Shown here piece after piece: positions 33,401 to 48,000 of a stretch of 64,000 nucleotides of DNA; position 1 is the stretch's first letter, and every line of letters begins with the position of its first letter. The position numbers were made by a program, and so were the translations under genes. A model generated the notes under the pieces. That model searched no databases. It saw nothing but the letters and a program-made list of their open reading frames with translations, and was not told the DNA's origin. Source of the DNA: Pagrus major (taxonomy: Eukaryota > Chordata > Actinopteri > Spariformes > Sparidae); assembly GCF_040436345.1 (NCBI RefSeq), contig NC_133227.1, positions 21,140,671-21,204,670 on the forward strand, written 5' to 3'.

Positions 33401-36400
33401 TTGAAAAGCCTCTGTTTGTTGCTGTGAGTTGACTGGACTAGTGCTGAAAAAATTAGATTAGGGCTGAAAATAATGAATGATTATTTTCTCCTTTAATCCA
33501 TTTGTTGTTTGGTCTATAAAATGTCAGAAAATGGTGAAAAATATCTATCAATTGCTCCCCAACGCTCAAGATGACATCCTCAGATGTCTTGTTTTGTCCA
33601 CCTCCCGAAGATATTCACATTTAAGAAGCTGAAATTTGGACTTTTTTGAGTCATAACCCAGTCAAATCTAAACACATAGACATAATACACATTTCTTGGT
33701 CCTGTGTGACTTAAACTTCCTGTGGATGTTGTTATCCCAGCTGTCCAACGTAAATAAACATGCATAAATCCACTTAGGAATCATAGAGATAAGATGCTTC
33801 TTTTAACTGCAGAACTTGCCTGAGAATCATCATGTTTTTAAGTGCTTTTTGTTATCAGAGTAATCCAGAGGTAGTCGTCTATATATCCAGGGGTAAATTG
33901 CAAACAGGAATTGCTACTAGCTTATTCGTACCATACTTTGAAATGGTGCCAATTTGTAAAATGTAAACGAATACAGACGAAACAGGTCCTCAAGATGACA
34001 CCCAATGCATGAATTACTGAATCTGCAGGCAATGCCCTTCCCATTGCCTATGGATTCTGTCATTCATGCTACAGTTGTCTTGTTTTTGTCAGAGAGGTTG
34101 CCAGCAGTGTTGGACTTTGAAAACCCCCCAGTTAAGATTAATTGTATAACTCACTGACTCAGCAAAAACTGCTCCAGGAAATGTAATAGGCATTCTTCAC
34201 TATTTTCTGACGTTTTATAGACTAAACAGTCCGTAATTTAATCAGAAACATAACCGAAAGATTTATCTACAATGACTGAACGGTCTCTTGTGCTTTTCCT
34301 TCTGTGACATTTCAATATGTCTTCTTGGAAATAGGTCTTTTGCTGACAGAAAAATGCGGTTCACATTAGGCCGCCTCAAACGCACAGCATTGTGAACTGG
34401 CTTTTTATGGTTTGTGCCTCACTTCACTTCGAGCCACCTGGGGCCCCTGTGCGCAGCCATTTCCTGTTGGCCTGGTGGTACGATGGCCTGAGAACTGAGT
34501 AGTTTCCTCACCCTGGGACAGTTAACCAGAAGCTTTTCATTCCTATCATACTTTATGCTGCTGCTCTTCTCTTCTCTGAACGAGCTGGGATGGGTGGACG
34601 GACAGATGGCCCACAGTTTCAAAGATAGCTCTCGTCTGCTGGTTATACTTCTTTCGCGACAGCTTATGCAGTTGTCATTAAATGTTTTAGGAACTAAAGA
34701 CGATCAGGTTTATTTTTAGCGTTGTGTTGCATCGTTTGTGTAATCGTGTATGTTTTGAGCAGAGCTTGATAAAATGGAAAAGTCTTTTATATATTTTTTT
34801 ACACCAAATTATGTAATGATTCAGTAAAAACAAGGAAATGCACAAAAACTGAGCAGCTGTAGCTCTCACATACTATACATAAATACAGAAGTTACATACA
34901 GGCCAAGTCTTGACAGTGTTTCATTTTCTTGCAGCTTTATACTTCTGCTCTACCACATTTCAGTGGCAACATTTTTTTCTTTCTACTTCAGTCCATTTTG
35001 ACATCAAAGAAGCAATTTTTCTGCATAATGAACACTTTCAACACTGTGAATATACATTATCTCTGATAATACTAACATACTAAAGTAAGATTTGATTGCC
35101 TGTTTTCTCTGTGTAATGAAGTATTTTGACATTGTTGTAGTCCAGTCAAGTACACACTCATTCAGCCAGTTTAGTCACAGCATGGCGAGTTTGTGTCCAC
35201 GTCTGCACTTCTTTTGTGTCTGATCCTTAACGATAACACCGTTGGTCAGGTCTGCATGCTCTTTTTTGTAGCCCTCAGTCACCGATCCATCTGTCTCTTA
35301 TGATTCACACACACAGCTTATGTGCTACTGGCAGCTTGGCCGGTTTGGTGTTGGAGGTCAACCTAGAATTATCTTATGTGTCATGATCTTTTGTTATTGT
35401 TCTGAATCTGAGCGTTTCACCAATGTGGTTTGTTAAGTTTGGAGAAATTTCCACCAAAACAAGGTTTACAACGTCAAAGAACTCCTTAATACCGAGTGTG
35501 ACACAAGCTTGCCCATGCTTATTTGAAAGCACAGATATGTACTGAAATAGGAACAGTTAGTTTCCAGACGTAAGCCTGTGACTTGGAAGTGCAAATTTCC
35601 AGACAAAAAAATTCCCCACTTGCACAAAAAAGTTGTAAAGATGCCCTTAAGCAAGACACCTAATCACCAGCTGTGTACAGTAAGGCAGCTGCCACATGTG
35701 AAACTGTGTTGTTGATGGAACATGAGCACGCAGACCTTTATTTATCCTTCCCTGGATAAATAAAGGCTAATATAAATTGTCGACTTCTCCTATTTTAAAC
35801 ACAACGCAGGAATCCAGAGAGTCATTGCGCTGGTTTCCTTCTAGGCCCGATACCAGCAGTCATATCCTCCCCCTCCAGCAATATATCCAAATATCTCCAC
35901 CAGCTTCATGCAGCAAACTGAATGACACAGGGAAGTAATAATGTTGTTTGACAAGCTCTGTGTCTAACAGACAGAAGAATGACCACTGCCTCTTCCTCTT
36001 CCTCTTCTCTGTAAACCTGCTGCTGGCTACCACAAACATTTCATCACTTTGGTTCATTCAGAAAGGAACAAGAGCGAGATGTCATCAAAAAATTGGAAAT
36101 GCAACCCTCCCAAATAAACAGCTAAAAGCTTGATGGCGATGAAACCTTTTGAAATGCTTTAGCCTTCATTTTAGCATCTTGAGGAAAGTTGCCTGCCATG
36201 CTACCTCACTTAAAGGGACTGAAAACCAATTTTGCGGTCTTCAAAATACAGCCAGGTGCCAATGTGAACATTAAAACAGATGCTGGCTGTAATTGTTCCT
36301 CCTCATCATTGCCTGTATACAGTATCAATGGTCCCCCCAGGTGTGAATAGTGAAACGCATATGCCTCGAGGCCTTGACACACCAAACTAACATCAAAGAA

Positions 36401-38966
36401 CACAACAAGTGTTGCGTCGCCTCACGTCTCCTCTGTCTCGGCAAGAAAAGCTGCACTTGAACACAACACAAAGACCACAGCCGACGGCCAACAAGCTTGT
36501 ACGTTCTGCACCAGTTCTGTTGTTAAGATTCAGCAGCTCTTGCTAGAATAGCTGCTTCTAATCGAGAAGCGAGGAGAAAAATAAAGAGCAACTGCACTAA
36601 AGGGGTGAAATCATGGATCTTACAGAGTCGAGCTCAAGGGGCTTTCCCTTTCTTTTTCAGTGTCTCTTTTTGTGCTCTGATCTGCGAACCTGAGCAGCCA
36701 ATGAGAGTGATTTTTCTCACTGACGAGCCAGCGCCAACTGTACATGCTCAATCGGCCAAAAGGCTGCGGGACATACCACAATGACTAGAGCCACAGTCTC
36801 TCACCTACAGGCCCAACAATGACCGATTTCTGACCATCGGCCTGGTGTGTCAGTGAATTGATCTGCTTTCTTTCTAATGGCCAACAGGAGGAAACTCCAC
36901 TTGTTTCAAAGAGAGGCCTAAGCTTATGAGAAAATGATCCTACTTCTCACTTGATTTATTACCTCAGTAAACAGTTTCCTAATGAGTTTATGGTCTCCAC
37001 TGCTAGTTTCAAGTCTTCTTCAATACAGCATGATGCAGGCAAGCATGTATGCTTGAGGGCGTAGCTACCTTGTGATTAACAAGTCGCTAACACAGCGGGT
37101 CCTCGGGTCCAATCAGGATATCCTCCCCAACTCCAACCTCTTGTCCAAATATGGTCACTTCTGGCTCCAAAAAACCCCCCAAAAAACAAGATGGCGATGG
37201 CTGTAGGCTTCAGAGTGGTAGTCCACAAAGTCACTGTGGATTTATACTCACTTCTGATTAATGCACTGTAGTACCTCCTTTATTATATCCATGAACACAT
37301 TGTTCTAAAGGAAACCACAGCAGCTAAAATGGGAATTTCAAGTGTTGGACTGTTGCTCTGCTCCTACCTGACTTGATTTCCTCAGCTTGGCTTTGATGTT
37401 TCACAAACATCCCATTTAGAAACACTTCAAGCATCTTTACAGCTTGTATTGATTTTTTCTTCATTGAACACGGGTGTTAATGTAATGTAATAGACTCCCA
37501 GTTCGCTGCAGCTCATCTCAGTATTGCCTGGCTCAGCTCATGTCAGATTACTGTAGTGGTTTTGCCTGAGACATTAAGCCCTACTTCTCTGTTATACTTA
37601 CTCACATATACACACAGTGCTCGACCTTTTATTGTGCAGTTCAGTCAGGTTTATAACTCATCTATTGTGTATGTATGTGAAGCCTGCCTCCCTCTCTCAG
37701 TTCAGTAGAGTCTGCTCTGCTCTCAGGCTGCCTGTGTTCGGTGACATCAGCCTTCAAATATGCAGTCCTTCGTGGCTGCTGAGCCAGACGAGCTCGGGTG
37801 GCCCCATTCATCTCAAGGTGCTGTCTGTCTTTCCCCCTCCTCTACAGCTCCAGCACGCTCTCTCCTCTCATTGACTGTCTCTCCGTCAGACGAGATGGGT
37901 TAGATAAGGGAGATCAAAGGTGAAAACGCTTACAAGCCAATAGTTTTGTCTGTCTGTCTTTGGTTTGTTGTAAATCGGTAATCTTTGCCCTTTTAGTTTC
38001 AGGATGCTCTCTCCTAAATGTGCACAGACTCTTAATACTCAATAATTTAGTGTAGCAGTGGTGATTGGAGATCACTTTGTGCGGTAGCTTATTGTGCTGA
38101 ATCTGATTGTATTGGAAAATATGATTATAGGGCGGCTAAATCAAGATAAATGGTTTTATATCATGTGTTCACATCACTTGTGCCGGCTGTGGTGACCCAT
38201 CAAAGCTGAAGTTATAGAACGGAGTAGCTTTGAAATGCTTATTTTCTAAATGCACAACTTAATAAGTGACTTTTATTCTTAACTCATCTTCTATGCTCCA
38301 TATTTAATCCCTAAATGAGGTAATTTCTCTGGCTGCTTCTTATAAAAGTGTATCTTCTCTCTGTGTGGAAATGTGTTTAGTTCCTCATGCTTATGAAGGA
38401 TTATTCTTGAATCCTCACTGCAGGCCCTGATTACCGCACTCATACGAAGGATTTTACATCTGCAGAATGTAACGAGGGTCTTGGATGTTCATTTGCATAG
38501 GCATTTGAGGGCTTCAGCAACCAGCTCTTCCTACCTCTGACTAATGTCTTCCCCGTGTGTGTTTTCCTCACATTGCAACTAGGCCTTTAATGTTTTGTTT
38601 TGTTTCTGTTTGTGTCCCTCAGAATGAAGAGAAGCGTAACCTGAGTTTGGGCGGACATGTTGGATTTGACAGCCTCCCTGACCAGCTGGTCAGTAAATCG
38701 GTCACACAGGGATTTTGTTTTAACATTCTCTGTGTAGGTGAGTACCAAACAACAGTGTGTGTGCAAATACACATGACAAGCTGCGTTAAATATTACTGCT
38801 GAACATTTTTTCAGTCTTTACTTGATTTATTTTCCTCCAGACAACATGGTAAACTATAACAAAATAGCAACGCTGTGTTGTTTTTCCTGACATGCACTTG
38901 TGTTCCTGCAATAAAAACCTCATGTCTGAAAGCTGAGGAATTGCTCCCCAGTGTTAGTGTGATTTA

Positions 38967-39004
<38 letters not shown>

Positions 39005-42000
39005 CTTCCTACCAACCACAGGGGAGACTGGTATTGGCAAATCAACGTTAATGAACACGCTCTTCAACACCATGTTTGAGAACGAAGAGGCGAGCCATTA
39101 TCAGAATGGCGTGTACCTGCGGCCGCGAACATACGACCTGCAAGAGAGTAACGTCCACCTCAAGCTGACGATCGTTGACACCGTTGGCTTCGGTGATCAG
39201 ATCAACAAAGAGGACAGGTGAGGATGACGTTAAGACAGTGACAGAGTAAAAGCTTGACAGTGATGTCTAGATCTTTTGTTTAAAAATGGACTCCATCTGG
39301 TTGAGGGGTGAGAGGTTTTTGTTATAGGACAGTCAACTGTTTTGATTGTCCTAATGATGCGTTGAACTGTAGTCATTGCAGTGATGGAAGAAGCTCTGAA
39401 ACAATCCTGTTGTCATATTTGTTCGTTGTCCTCAAAACATAGAATAAAATTTTATATGAACAGCTGGTAAAATAAGCAAAGTGTTAATATTGCTGTGGGT
39501 TTAAAGGGGCAATTAAATGCAATTGCACTCATCAAAATGTACATGTGATGATAAAGGCTTTGAGAGTCTGGAAATTTGGGTTTTTAGGTACCTTTAAAGT
39601 ACTTGAAAAGTGCTGAAATTTTGTGTTAACACTAAAGGTTGACTGAGGGTTGTGAGATGATTAATGGGAGAGGAAAGAAAAAAAAAACTATATTTTTCTA
39701 CACTAATTTGTGATAATTATGTGGAGCTTTCTCTAATATTTACTTTTTGTGAAATATACAAAACCTCTTTTAGCTTTGAGCAGTTATTTAAATGAAACCA
39801 AATGAGAAGTTTAGAGGAGGAAATTTCTCTTTTGTTGCTGCTACTAACTCATAGAGATCTGAAACATGACAAGGGGCCACAGCTACACTGCTTTATTATA
39901 GGTTTTAACAGTTTTAACAGTGCCTTCAGGCAGCGGTAGCTTTAAGGTTAGAGAAGCGAACTTTTGACCGGCAGGTCGCTAGTTTAATCCCTGGACCTGC
40001 AGGATAAATCTGGTTGCGTAAAGTGAAAAAGCAGCTTGCCCCTCCTTCTTTACCAGTACTGAAGTGTTCTTTAGCAAGGCCATAAACCCCAGCCACTACA
40101 GTGCCGCTGCTCAATGGTTAGCAGATCAGACTGGGCAGCTTAGTCCTTGGATTTTTGATAAAGTACTTGAAACTGCTTGAAATTTGAACTACATTCATGA
40201 AAAAAAGGCTACCTGACTGAATAGTTAAATTTTTAGATAAAGAAATAAAAAGTCAAATAAAGCAACCAACAGACTGATCCGGCCGCACGCTGTCCTCCGT
40301 TTCTGTAACAGCCACTGATAGAAAACTTACCAAACTGAGTTTAAAGGGGCCATCCAACAAATGCCAGATATCCATTTATGATACAGGGTATTTTGTTTTA
40401 TAGTTACAAATGCAGGTTTATGTCCTAAGGTGATGGGAAAGCTTGAAAATGCTCCTTTGAAATGCTTTAAAAGTGCTTAAATTTGACAATGGAAAAGGTG
40501 TAGAAACCCTGTAAGAAGTAACCACAGCTGTCAGACAATTGAAGAGGTAAAATGTGCAATATTTCACTTTAAAATGAGTAGAGTACAAATATAAAGTAGC
40601 ATGTAAAGGAAATACTCATGTTCAGTGTGAGTAGATGTGCATAGTTATTTTCCACCATTAGCTCATTGACGAGCCTTTTAACCAAATTTAACCCAGTTAT
40701 TAGCGGCACTCTTAAAGTGCTAATCACCCAAACCATAAACTCCATTTAATTGTATGAAACACACCACGGTAAATCATACCAACAGTGCCATTTACTGCAT
40801 CAGGACTGTTTTGGTATAAATCTGATTAACTATACTCATTGCGCTATCCTATAAGTTAAATTCGATTCATCTGGTACTCTGAGCACATACGTGAAACACA
40901 TGCTTGAGAGTGTTTTCCACTTGACTCCTGACTGTTGTAACGACAGATTTTCCTGTCAATCCTTATCCAAAACCTCCTTTCTATTTGCGTGATGACAACG
41001 CAATACTTTTGCCCAAATTAGGTCAACGTTGCCTAGGGATACAAATGAGAGAAACAGACAAAAACTAACATCAGTCCAACTCCAGATTTCCTCTCTGTAG
41101 GATGGAAATAAGACGAGGTGGGACAGCAATAAAGAGGAAATAGTTGATTTTTTTTTTCAAACATTCAGCTGTGGAATGGAGTGTTCTTGTTGTGACCTAG
41201 CCAGCAAGCAGCACTCTCACGCCCTTTGATAGCAGCTTTTCTCTGTAGGCTGTATAAACCAACATGCTGAAGGACAGAGCCTGCAGTGGACTGTGAATGC
41301 ACACTGAGAGAGCCTCAAAAGGTCAGAGTCGATGCATTCCACCAAGAAGATTGAAGATAGATGTGAAGGGAGAGGACAGATGACTGTAAACATGGTACAA
41401 GCAGAGGATATAGAATAGATTTTTTTTTTTTTGTACTTATGTCTCACTCTGAGAATAGATTGTGGGAAGATTTACTGTCGAGAATTTGACAAGACTACTC
41501 GTATTGTCTGCTGTTAAATTAAGTTGTAAGCACGGATGAATGTAAAATATAGTGATTGTTAATAGGAGGACATGACTAAATGTTTGGTAGCCCATCATCA
41601 AAACTAATCTGATTCAAGCGACATGATGAACTCTGTACTTGTCGCTGTGATTTTCCTCCTCTGGCGTTCACACTGTACCAAGAGCATCTGGCTTTCAAAT
41701 TTAAACATCTCTGTCCATATGTCTCTCAATCTGTGCATTTTGGGCCTGTTTCCAATAGGAAGCTTGGAGTATGTTCTCACTTCAGAAGGTCAGAATAGGC
41801 AGTAATACTGAAGCGGGCACTGCTTGTAGACTGGATCACGTGGGTCACACTTCAGTCACTTTGAAGCATCGGTGGTCCCTGTGGCAGATATGATGAAACA
41901 TTGTTCCAGGAGGCGTTTCACATCTGTGACAGTTGTTTACACTTTATTTAGCCTTTATTTAACCCAGAAAAAGAAAAAGTCTCATTGAGATTGAAAATCT

Positions 42001-45000
42001 CTTTTTCAAGAGAGTCCTGGCCAAGACAGGCAGCAGTATAGTAACACAGTTGCCGACATTAAAAAAAACATATAAAACTTAAAATGAAGACAGATAGCAA
42101 ATTGCTGAGTCATAAAACATTCATCAACATTCAAAACATCTACAGTCAGATGTCCTTTCTTCCAGGTCGAACTCGAATTTCGAATCACTTTCAACACATT
42201 CAGTGAGACCAGCTCCCGACGATTCAGACAGTTTTGTAACTGATTCCAAACTCAGGGAGCAGCAAACTTAATACCATTTCACTAAGTTCAGTACAGACTT
42301 TAGGGACAGTTAGTAGAAATAATTCCTGGAAGCCAAGGCTGTAACTTCCTGTACTTTTTTGAAAGATGTAGTGTTGTAGGTAGGAAGGAAGCTAACCAGA
42401 GCTGACACTAGGGGCTGAGGCCCAGTCCACACATACATGGGTAGCTTTAAACAGGGTTTTAAAATACAAACACTCTCAGTCCAGATAAGTGCACAATATT
42501 ATTCTCCAAGTTCAGGTTTGCCAATGATGCTACACACATTGATAAGACTTAATTAGGAAGCGAACGTGCGATCACGTGTCACCATTTCCAAAAATCTCTT
42601 TCTGAATGTCTCCACCCTGGAAGGAGATTCCAAGAAGGTCAGTTTGTTCCAGTGACCTGAAACAGCATTTGTGAAGAAATAGCTGAGATATACCCGTGTA
42701 CTTGTGGACAGGGCCTGAGGTGGCTGTGTGTAGTTCCCAGATTTATACATAAATTAACATTAGCATTTGTTTGAGAACCACAGGAATGTCTGTTTAAAAC
42801 ATTTTTGAGGCATAAATTGGAGGCAAGGCGAGATATTGTGGAAAGCCAACACATTTATCACAATCAAATGATCCAAACAGTCTGAAAATGTCAAGTGGCG
42901 TCATGATAACTAAAAAATGACTTGAAGACTTATGTATGTGTATGTGTGGTGACTAATAAACCACAACCTCACTTGAAATAGACTTGCATCTCAGGCTGCT
43001 ATGATGCAGTTAATTAAGTATGTGGCTAACTTCTAATCGTCTGGTTTCTGTCTCCTCTAATTGAGCTGAACTAAATCAGTTAAAGCTGCAGACTCCAGTG
43101 AACGGCTCCAAACAAGCTTGCTGAACACGTGGCATAAATCATCTTCAAACTGTCTTGTGACCTGATATTATCAGGCTGATGACCATTTTGGAGTTGAAGG
43201 ACATTAAAAGTAGCTTGCAGGGGCAAACTGTACTACTGCATTAGCAAACATAATTGTTTTAATTAAGGACATTTCATATTTCTTAACATTTAACTTGATA
43301 ATCACTTCAGTGCAGAATAAGACTCTCTTGTGTGGACTCCTCACTGTGACTAGGAGAAGTGCATCCCAATGGAAAAACTGAAAAGATTCTCCATGAAACA
43401 CAAGCCAAGGTAGTGGTAATGTGTTAATGTCATGTTAGGAAAAATGATTGTATTTATCTCATTTGTACTGGTGGATAATGTTTTCCAATGCAGCAGTCCA
43501 GGAATGTCTCTGCAAGGTGAATCTTAATGGATATCTTTTGCATAAGTTCTAGTGAGTTAGACAGTTAGTTTTGTGTTGTAGTATCGCAGCCATTGTGTTG
43601 AATTTGATTTACTTTTCTGGTCTTCTTACACATGCAAAATGCTCCTCAACAATTACGACAGAAGAGAGAGGGACAGGACGATTTGCAGCCTCTGATTTGT
43701 TTCAACCATACTCCTATAAGCCGAGCACAAATTTCATGCAGCAGTAAGCTGTACAGCTCTAAGCCGAGATCTTGGCACAGAATCAGATCTTACAGTTACT
43801 GAAAACATAACCGTCTCGGTTCATTCCCCCAGTGACGAGGCCATACTTCCTTTTATATTTATTACCAACGCATGAATAAGAAGACAAATATTTATGCTTC
43901 TACCCACAGACATAAATTCTCACAGTTTCTCTTTGGCTGTCTCCGCAGTTACAAGCCCATCGTCGACTACATCGACACTCAGTTTGAAAACTATCTCCAG
44001 GAAGAGCTGAAGATCAAGCGCTCGCTGTTTAACTACCACGACACCAGGATCCACATCTGCCTTTATTTCATTGCCCCGACAGGACACTCCCTCAAGTCCC
44101 TGGACCTGGTCACTATGAAAAAACTGGACAGCAAGGTACAAACAAAAACACACATTCATTCACACACATGCATGCTGTGGTCTTCCCCTTTGGCACAACA
44201 AGCACACACTCCCGGTCCTTTTCTCATTGTCTGTGAGAAACTATCAGTGTTGCTGAAATCTGACCTCCCTTTCACTGTGAGCGGTGTGCATTTCACTGAG
44301 ACGTGGAGAGATCCCTGATCTTTTTGCTGGGGTGCGGACTCTGTGTCCCAAAAGAATAAAGCAAAGGTTGGCTTTTAATGCTTACATTTCAGAGTGTAGG
44401 ATTTCAAGAAAAGTTCATGTTGCATTCTTTGGAGTTAAGTTATTTAGCTTTTGCTGTGGAAAAGGCTGAGATTTCAGTTTACATGTTTACAGGTCAGCTG
44501 TACACCAGTCGATAGTCTCATTCAGACCCACATTGATTTGTGGCTTTTTCATCGCTCTGGTGCGAGTGTTATTATTTGATTTATTGGTCAGTGGTTTCAT
44601 GTTTTGCCATACATCTGATGAGTGTGGCTCAGTGCAGACACAATCACTGGCACGGTCTCAATAAGACAACTGGTGGAATAAAATCTCATCACAACAGCAC
44701 TTGGAGCGTGAAAGAGGGGGAGGGGAGAGAGAGAGAGAGAGAGTGAATTTAAGTTGGAGCATCTTGTACTTTTTCAATCAATCCAAAGAAATATACAGGC
44801 ATTAACATTAAATAGATAGATGAACAGATGTACAATAAATTCTGTTGACATTTCTATCATATTTTTCTTAATTTCTCAGTGATAAACACAACTGAAACCA
44901 AACCAAGTGGTTTTTGATCCTAAGTCTTTGTTTCAAAGTGTGGGAAGTGTTGAATTTCAGGAGGGGAAAAGATCGTCAAAACATTTCAAAGTAAATGTTC

Positions 45001-48000
45001 ACAAATCCTCAAGGGAAGAAATGACGGAGAAAGAGGCAGTTTAAGTGCACATGTGAAGATTTGTGTTTCTTCTGTATGTGCTTGTTTGACTTAAATGCGT
45101 GAAGGGTGTCACTGATGTCTTGAATATCTACATTCTTATAAACTGAGAAAGCTGCATGTTGCAAAGATGACAAAATGCCATTAATGTCTTTAGTTGAGGA
45201 GTGTAAAGGGAAGCGTTGGTGCTTTGCTACATCCTGTCACGACACCTTAACGCTCAGTGATGAAGTTTCTTTCATCAATCAAATTGATCCCTGAGGAACT
45301 TCTACATATAAATACTGTTAGCACTGCTGTACCTTTAGCCATGCTTGTGTCTGGTGATGCAACAATAATGAATAGAGAACAAAGCAGATGGTCAGCTTGT
45401 GACCAAAACCTGCTGACTTGCCTCTGCCAGCTATCAACGCACGGCTACGCATGTCTGCCAAATCTCCTGATATGAATGACCGGACACTGTCACTCTCAAG
45501 GGACAGTTGAGTTTTGTGACGACTTCAGAAACCCTGAGTTTGTTGTTGTGAATTATTACACAGTGGACAGTAATCAGGCTTTATTATGTTGATTTGATAT
45601 TTCACTTCATCAAAACCGTTTCTGCTACCTTGTAATTTACTTAGGACATCCAAGTTTCTCTTGAGGACCAACTGTATATCTCGTTTTATGTTGGCACTAC
45701 GAGCGACAAAGTTACAAAAGGGCCAAAAGTGGTCGGCTACATTGTAACCTATTCACCGTTGAAAGTTGAAACCAGCTCAACTTTGATATGTAGGGCCTTT
45801 ACGCCCCTCACACAGCGACAAATGAAGTCAAGTGTCAGTTTCTAGTTCATATTGCCAGCTTCCATTGAAAATTAGTTGCATCTCATTGCTTTGCCACTGG
45901 TAGTCTGAACTCACCATAAGTCAGACAGGAGTACTTCTATTTTTCTGCGATAACTGTTCCGCCCTGAGAGGAAAAAATCCTACATAAACAACAGAGAAGA
46001 CCAAGGCCAAGATCCAAATTCAGCACCTCTCTTACTGTGAGGCGACAGCGCTGACCACTGAGCCTCTGTGCCATCTTTACCAGCCAACACAGTGATCAAA
46101 ACCTGGCAGCCCCCGCATGCCAACTGTCAGCTGATACCATCCAACATCACAGCCAACTCTCTGAACCCCTCGCTTTGAAGCAGGACACGGAAGCTTACCT
46201 GAGCTAAATATATTATCTGTATCCCGACATATGAACCACAGCAAAGCGGTTAACATGAGCTAAATGCTATCATGTAGCAGCTTACCTTACCTAAATGAGT
46301 AAAAGCAAAGCAGCTTAGCTCACCTAAATCTCCCCATCCATTCATATGAACCAAACGCTCTTTCTTGTGAACCTCCAGCGTGGCTGTCAGCAATGTTTAT
46401 GTTACATACAAGACTTTCCCAGTTGCCCAGTGGCAGAAAGTGTAAAAGAGAGAGTAATGTTGGTGCTTCTATTCAAAATGATTTACAGCATCTTGAGTGC
46501 AACAGTGGGTGGCCACGGTGAACACCACTCTGACCTCAGTGGATTCATCCCAGCAATGTGACCGCTATTTTATCTGAAAGTAAGCCAGTGTGCAGTGACC
46601 ACGGTGTGGATGTGACACTATTTTTCTCTACAGGCTTGATGGTTGTTTATGCAGTGGTCCCTTTTTTAAATATTTGCTCACCATATACTAAAAACATTTG
46701 CACATTGAGCAGTTTTACAGGCTGACCACAGAAAGTACCTAAAAGCCTGAATATGATTTTCATTATTGAGTTATCATACTGGTTATTTTTCTACCCACCT
46801 TATTTACTTTTCAGTATGTAAAATGTCAAAGATACTAAAAAAAGACATTCGTATATTCCCAGACCCCAAAATGTCCCCAAAGTGACAGCTTCAGGGTTTA
46901 AATGGCTGCAACTAAATAACAAACAATTAATCATTTGTCTATTTAATATTAAAAAAAAAACGGAAAAATGCTCATAATAATTTCCCAGAGCCCAAAGTGG
47001 CCTCTTCACAGTCCAAAACTCAACCAAGACTCTTCATTTACTATCATAAAATACCAAGAAAAGCAGCAAATTCTTACAAATATGAAGCTGGAACTAGCAA
47101 ATGTTTGACATTTTTGCTTGAAAATTAACAATTAATTGACTATCAACATAGCTGCACTTGATTGCCCTTAAAGAGATTTAAAGAGAGTGTTCTCTATCTT
47201 CATTAGAGTAGAACTGGAGTCCAGGGTCACATTTTTAATTTCAGTGCTGAGTTATTTCCAGCTCGAGACGAGCATTACTCTGTGTGAATATGAACTTTTA
47301 TCTGCAGACTAAAGATAAATGAGCAGAGCTATCCTGTCTGCCAGATAGCTCTCTCTGTCACAGGAAAAACCAGGGAAGCAGACCAGAAACAACTTTTCCC
47401 TTAGTCTGTAGAGGCTGCTGTCAAGGCTAGACAATGGTGTTTTTCTTGTACGAATCACCCCTCCCCACAGAGGATGGTTGAAGGCCCACCAGAGTGAGTG
47501 TGGTTTGTGGTGGATGAAGGCAGGAAAAGAGATAAGAGTCTGAAGGAGGTGTCCTTTGTTTAAACGGAGAAGTTTTTCTTGAATTGGAGGAAATCATTAC
47601 AAGTTAATTATCTAATACTAGGATACAGAAGATTCCGTTGGTAGAAGTCAGTTCATAAACAAAGATTGATATTTCCTGGTAACCTTTAAAATGATGCATA
47701 ATTTGCACTACAACCAGTCAAATTTACATGGCTTTTATGACTTCTCATTTACTATTTTCAGATGATTCTGTTCTGTCAGATTTCTGTGCCTTTATGCACT
47801 AGATCAGTCAGTTGACAGGGATGTACAGATGGAGAAATGTGAGGCAAAGATACTGTCTGCGTAAAAACAAGAAGTTATTTATAGTTATAGTTATAGCTAG
47901 TTAAATCCTAGCAAAAAGATGCTCCATATCACTTCAAAACTTGCCTGAGAATCATCACGTTTTTAAGCTTTCTTCAATAGAGAAGTAACCCAGTGATAGC

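Larger units (their letters stand above)
27410..38622 (+). other. septin8: septin8 intron 1 (11.2 kb)
   Basis: No further exon recognised. Repeats seen: 31130-31495 (partner of 8499), 33459-33650 (palindromic family), 33790-33995 (partner of 47916), a piece at about 34130-34260 with CACTATTTTCTGACGTTTTA, about 34925-35130 (relative of 25787), and a TIR element at 36372-36855. The rest, including 28.1-30.9 kb and 37-38.6 kb, shows nothing I can name. An alternative first exon cannot be excluded. Confidence 0.5.
39218..43948 (+). other. septin8: septin8 intron 3
   Basis: No exon seen. It contains a tRNA-derived SINE (39930-40140), nearby pieces of AAGTGCTTGAAATTTG-type repeat (39560-40510) and a retroelement-tail-like repeat (41945-42480). 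Confidence 0.5.

Noticed and set aside
39930..40000. Possible tRNA gene
   Set aside because: A and B box-like sequences are present, but the B box is decayed, no cloverleaf closes, and the sequence continues into a SINE body.
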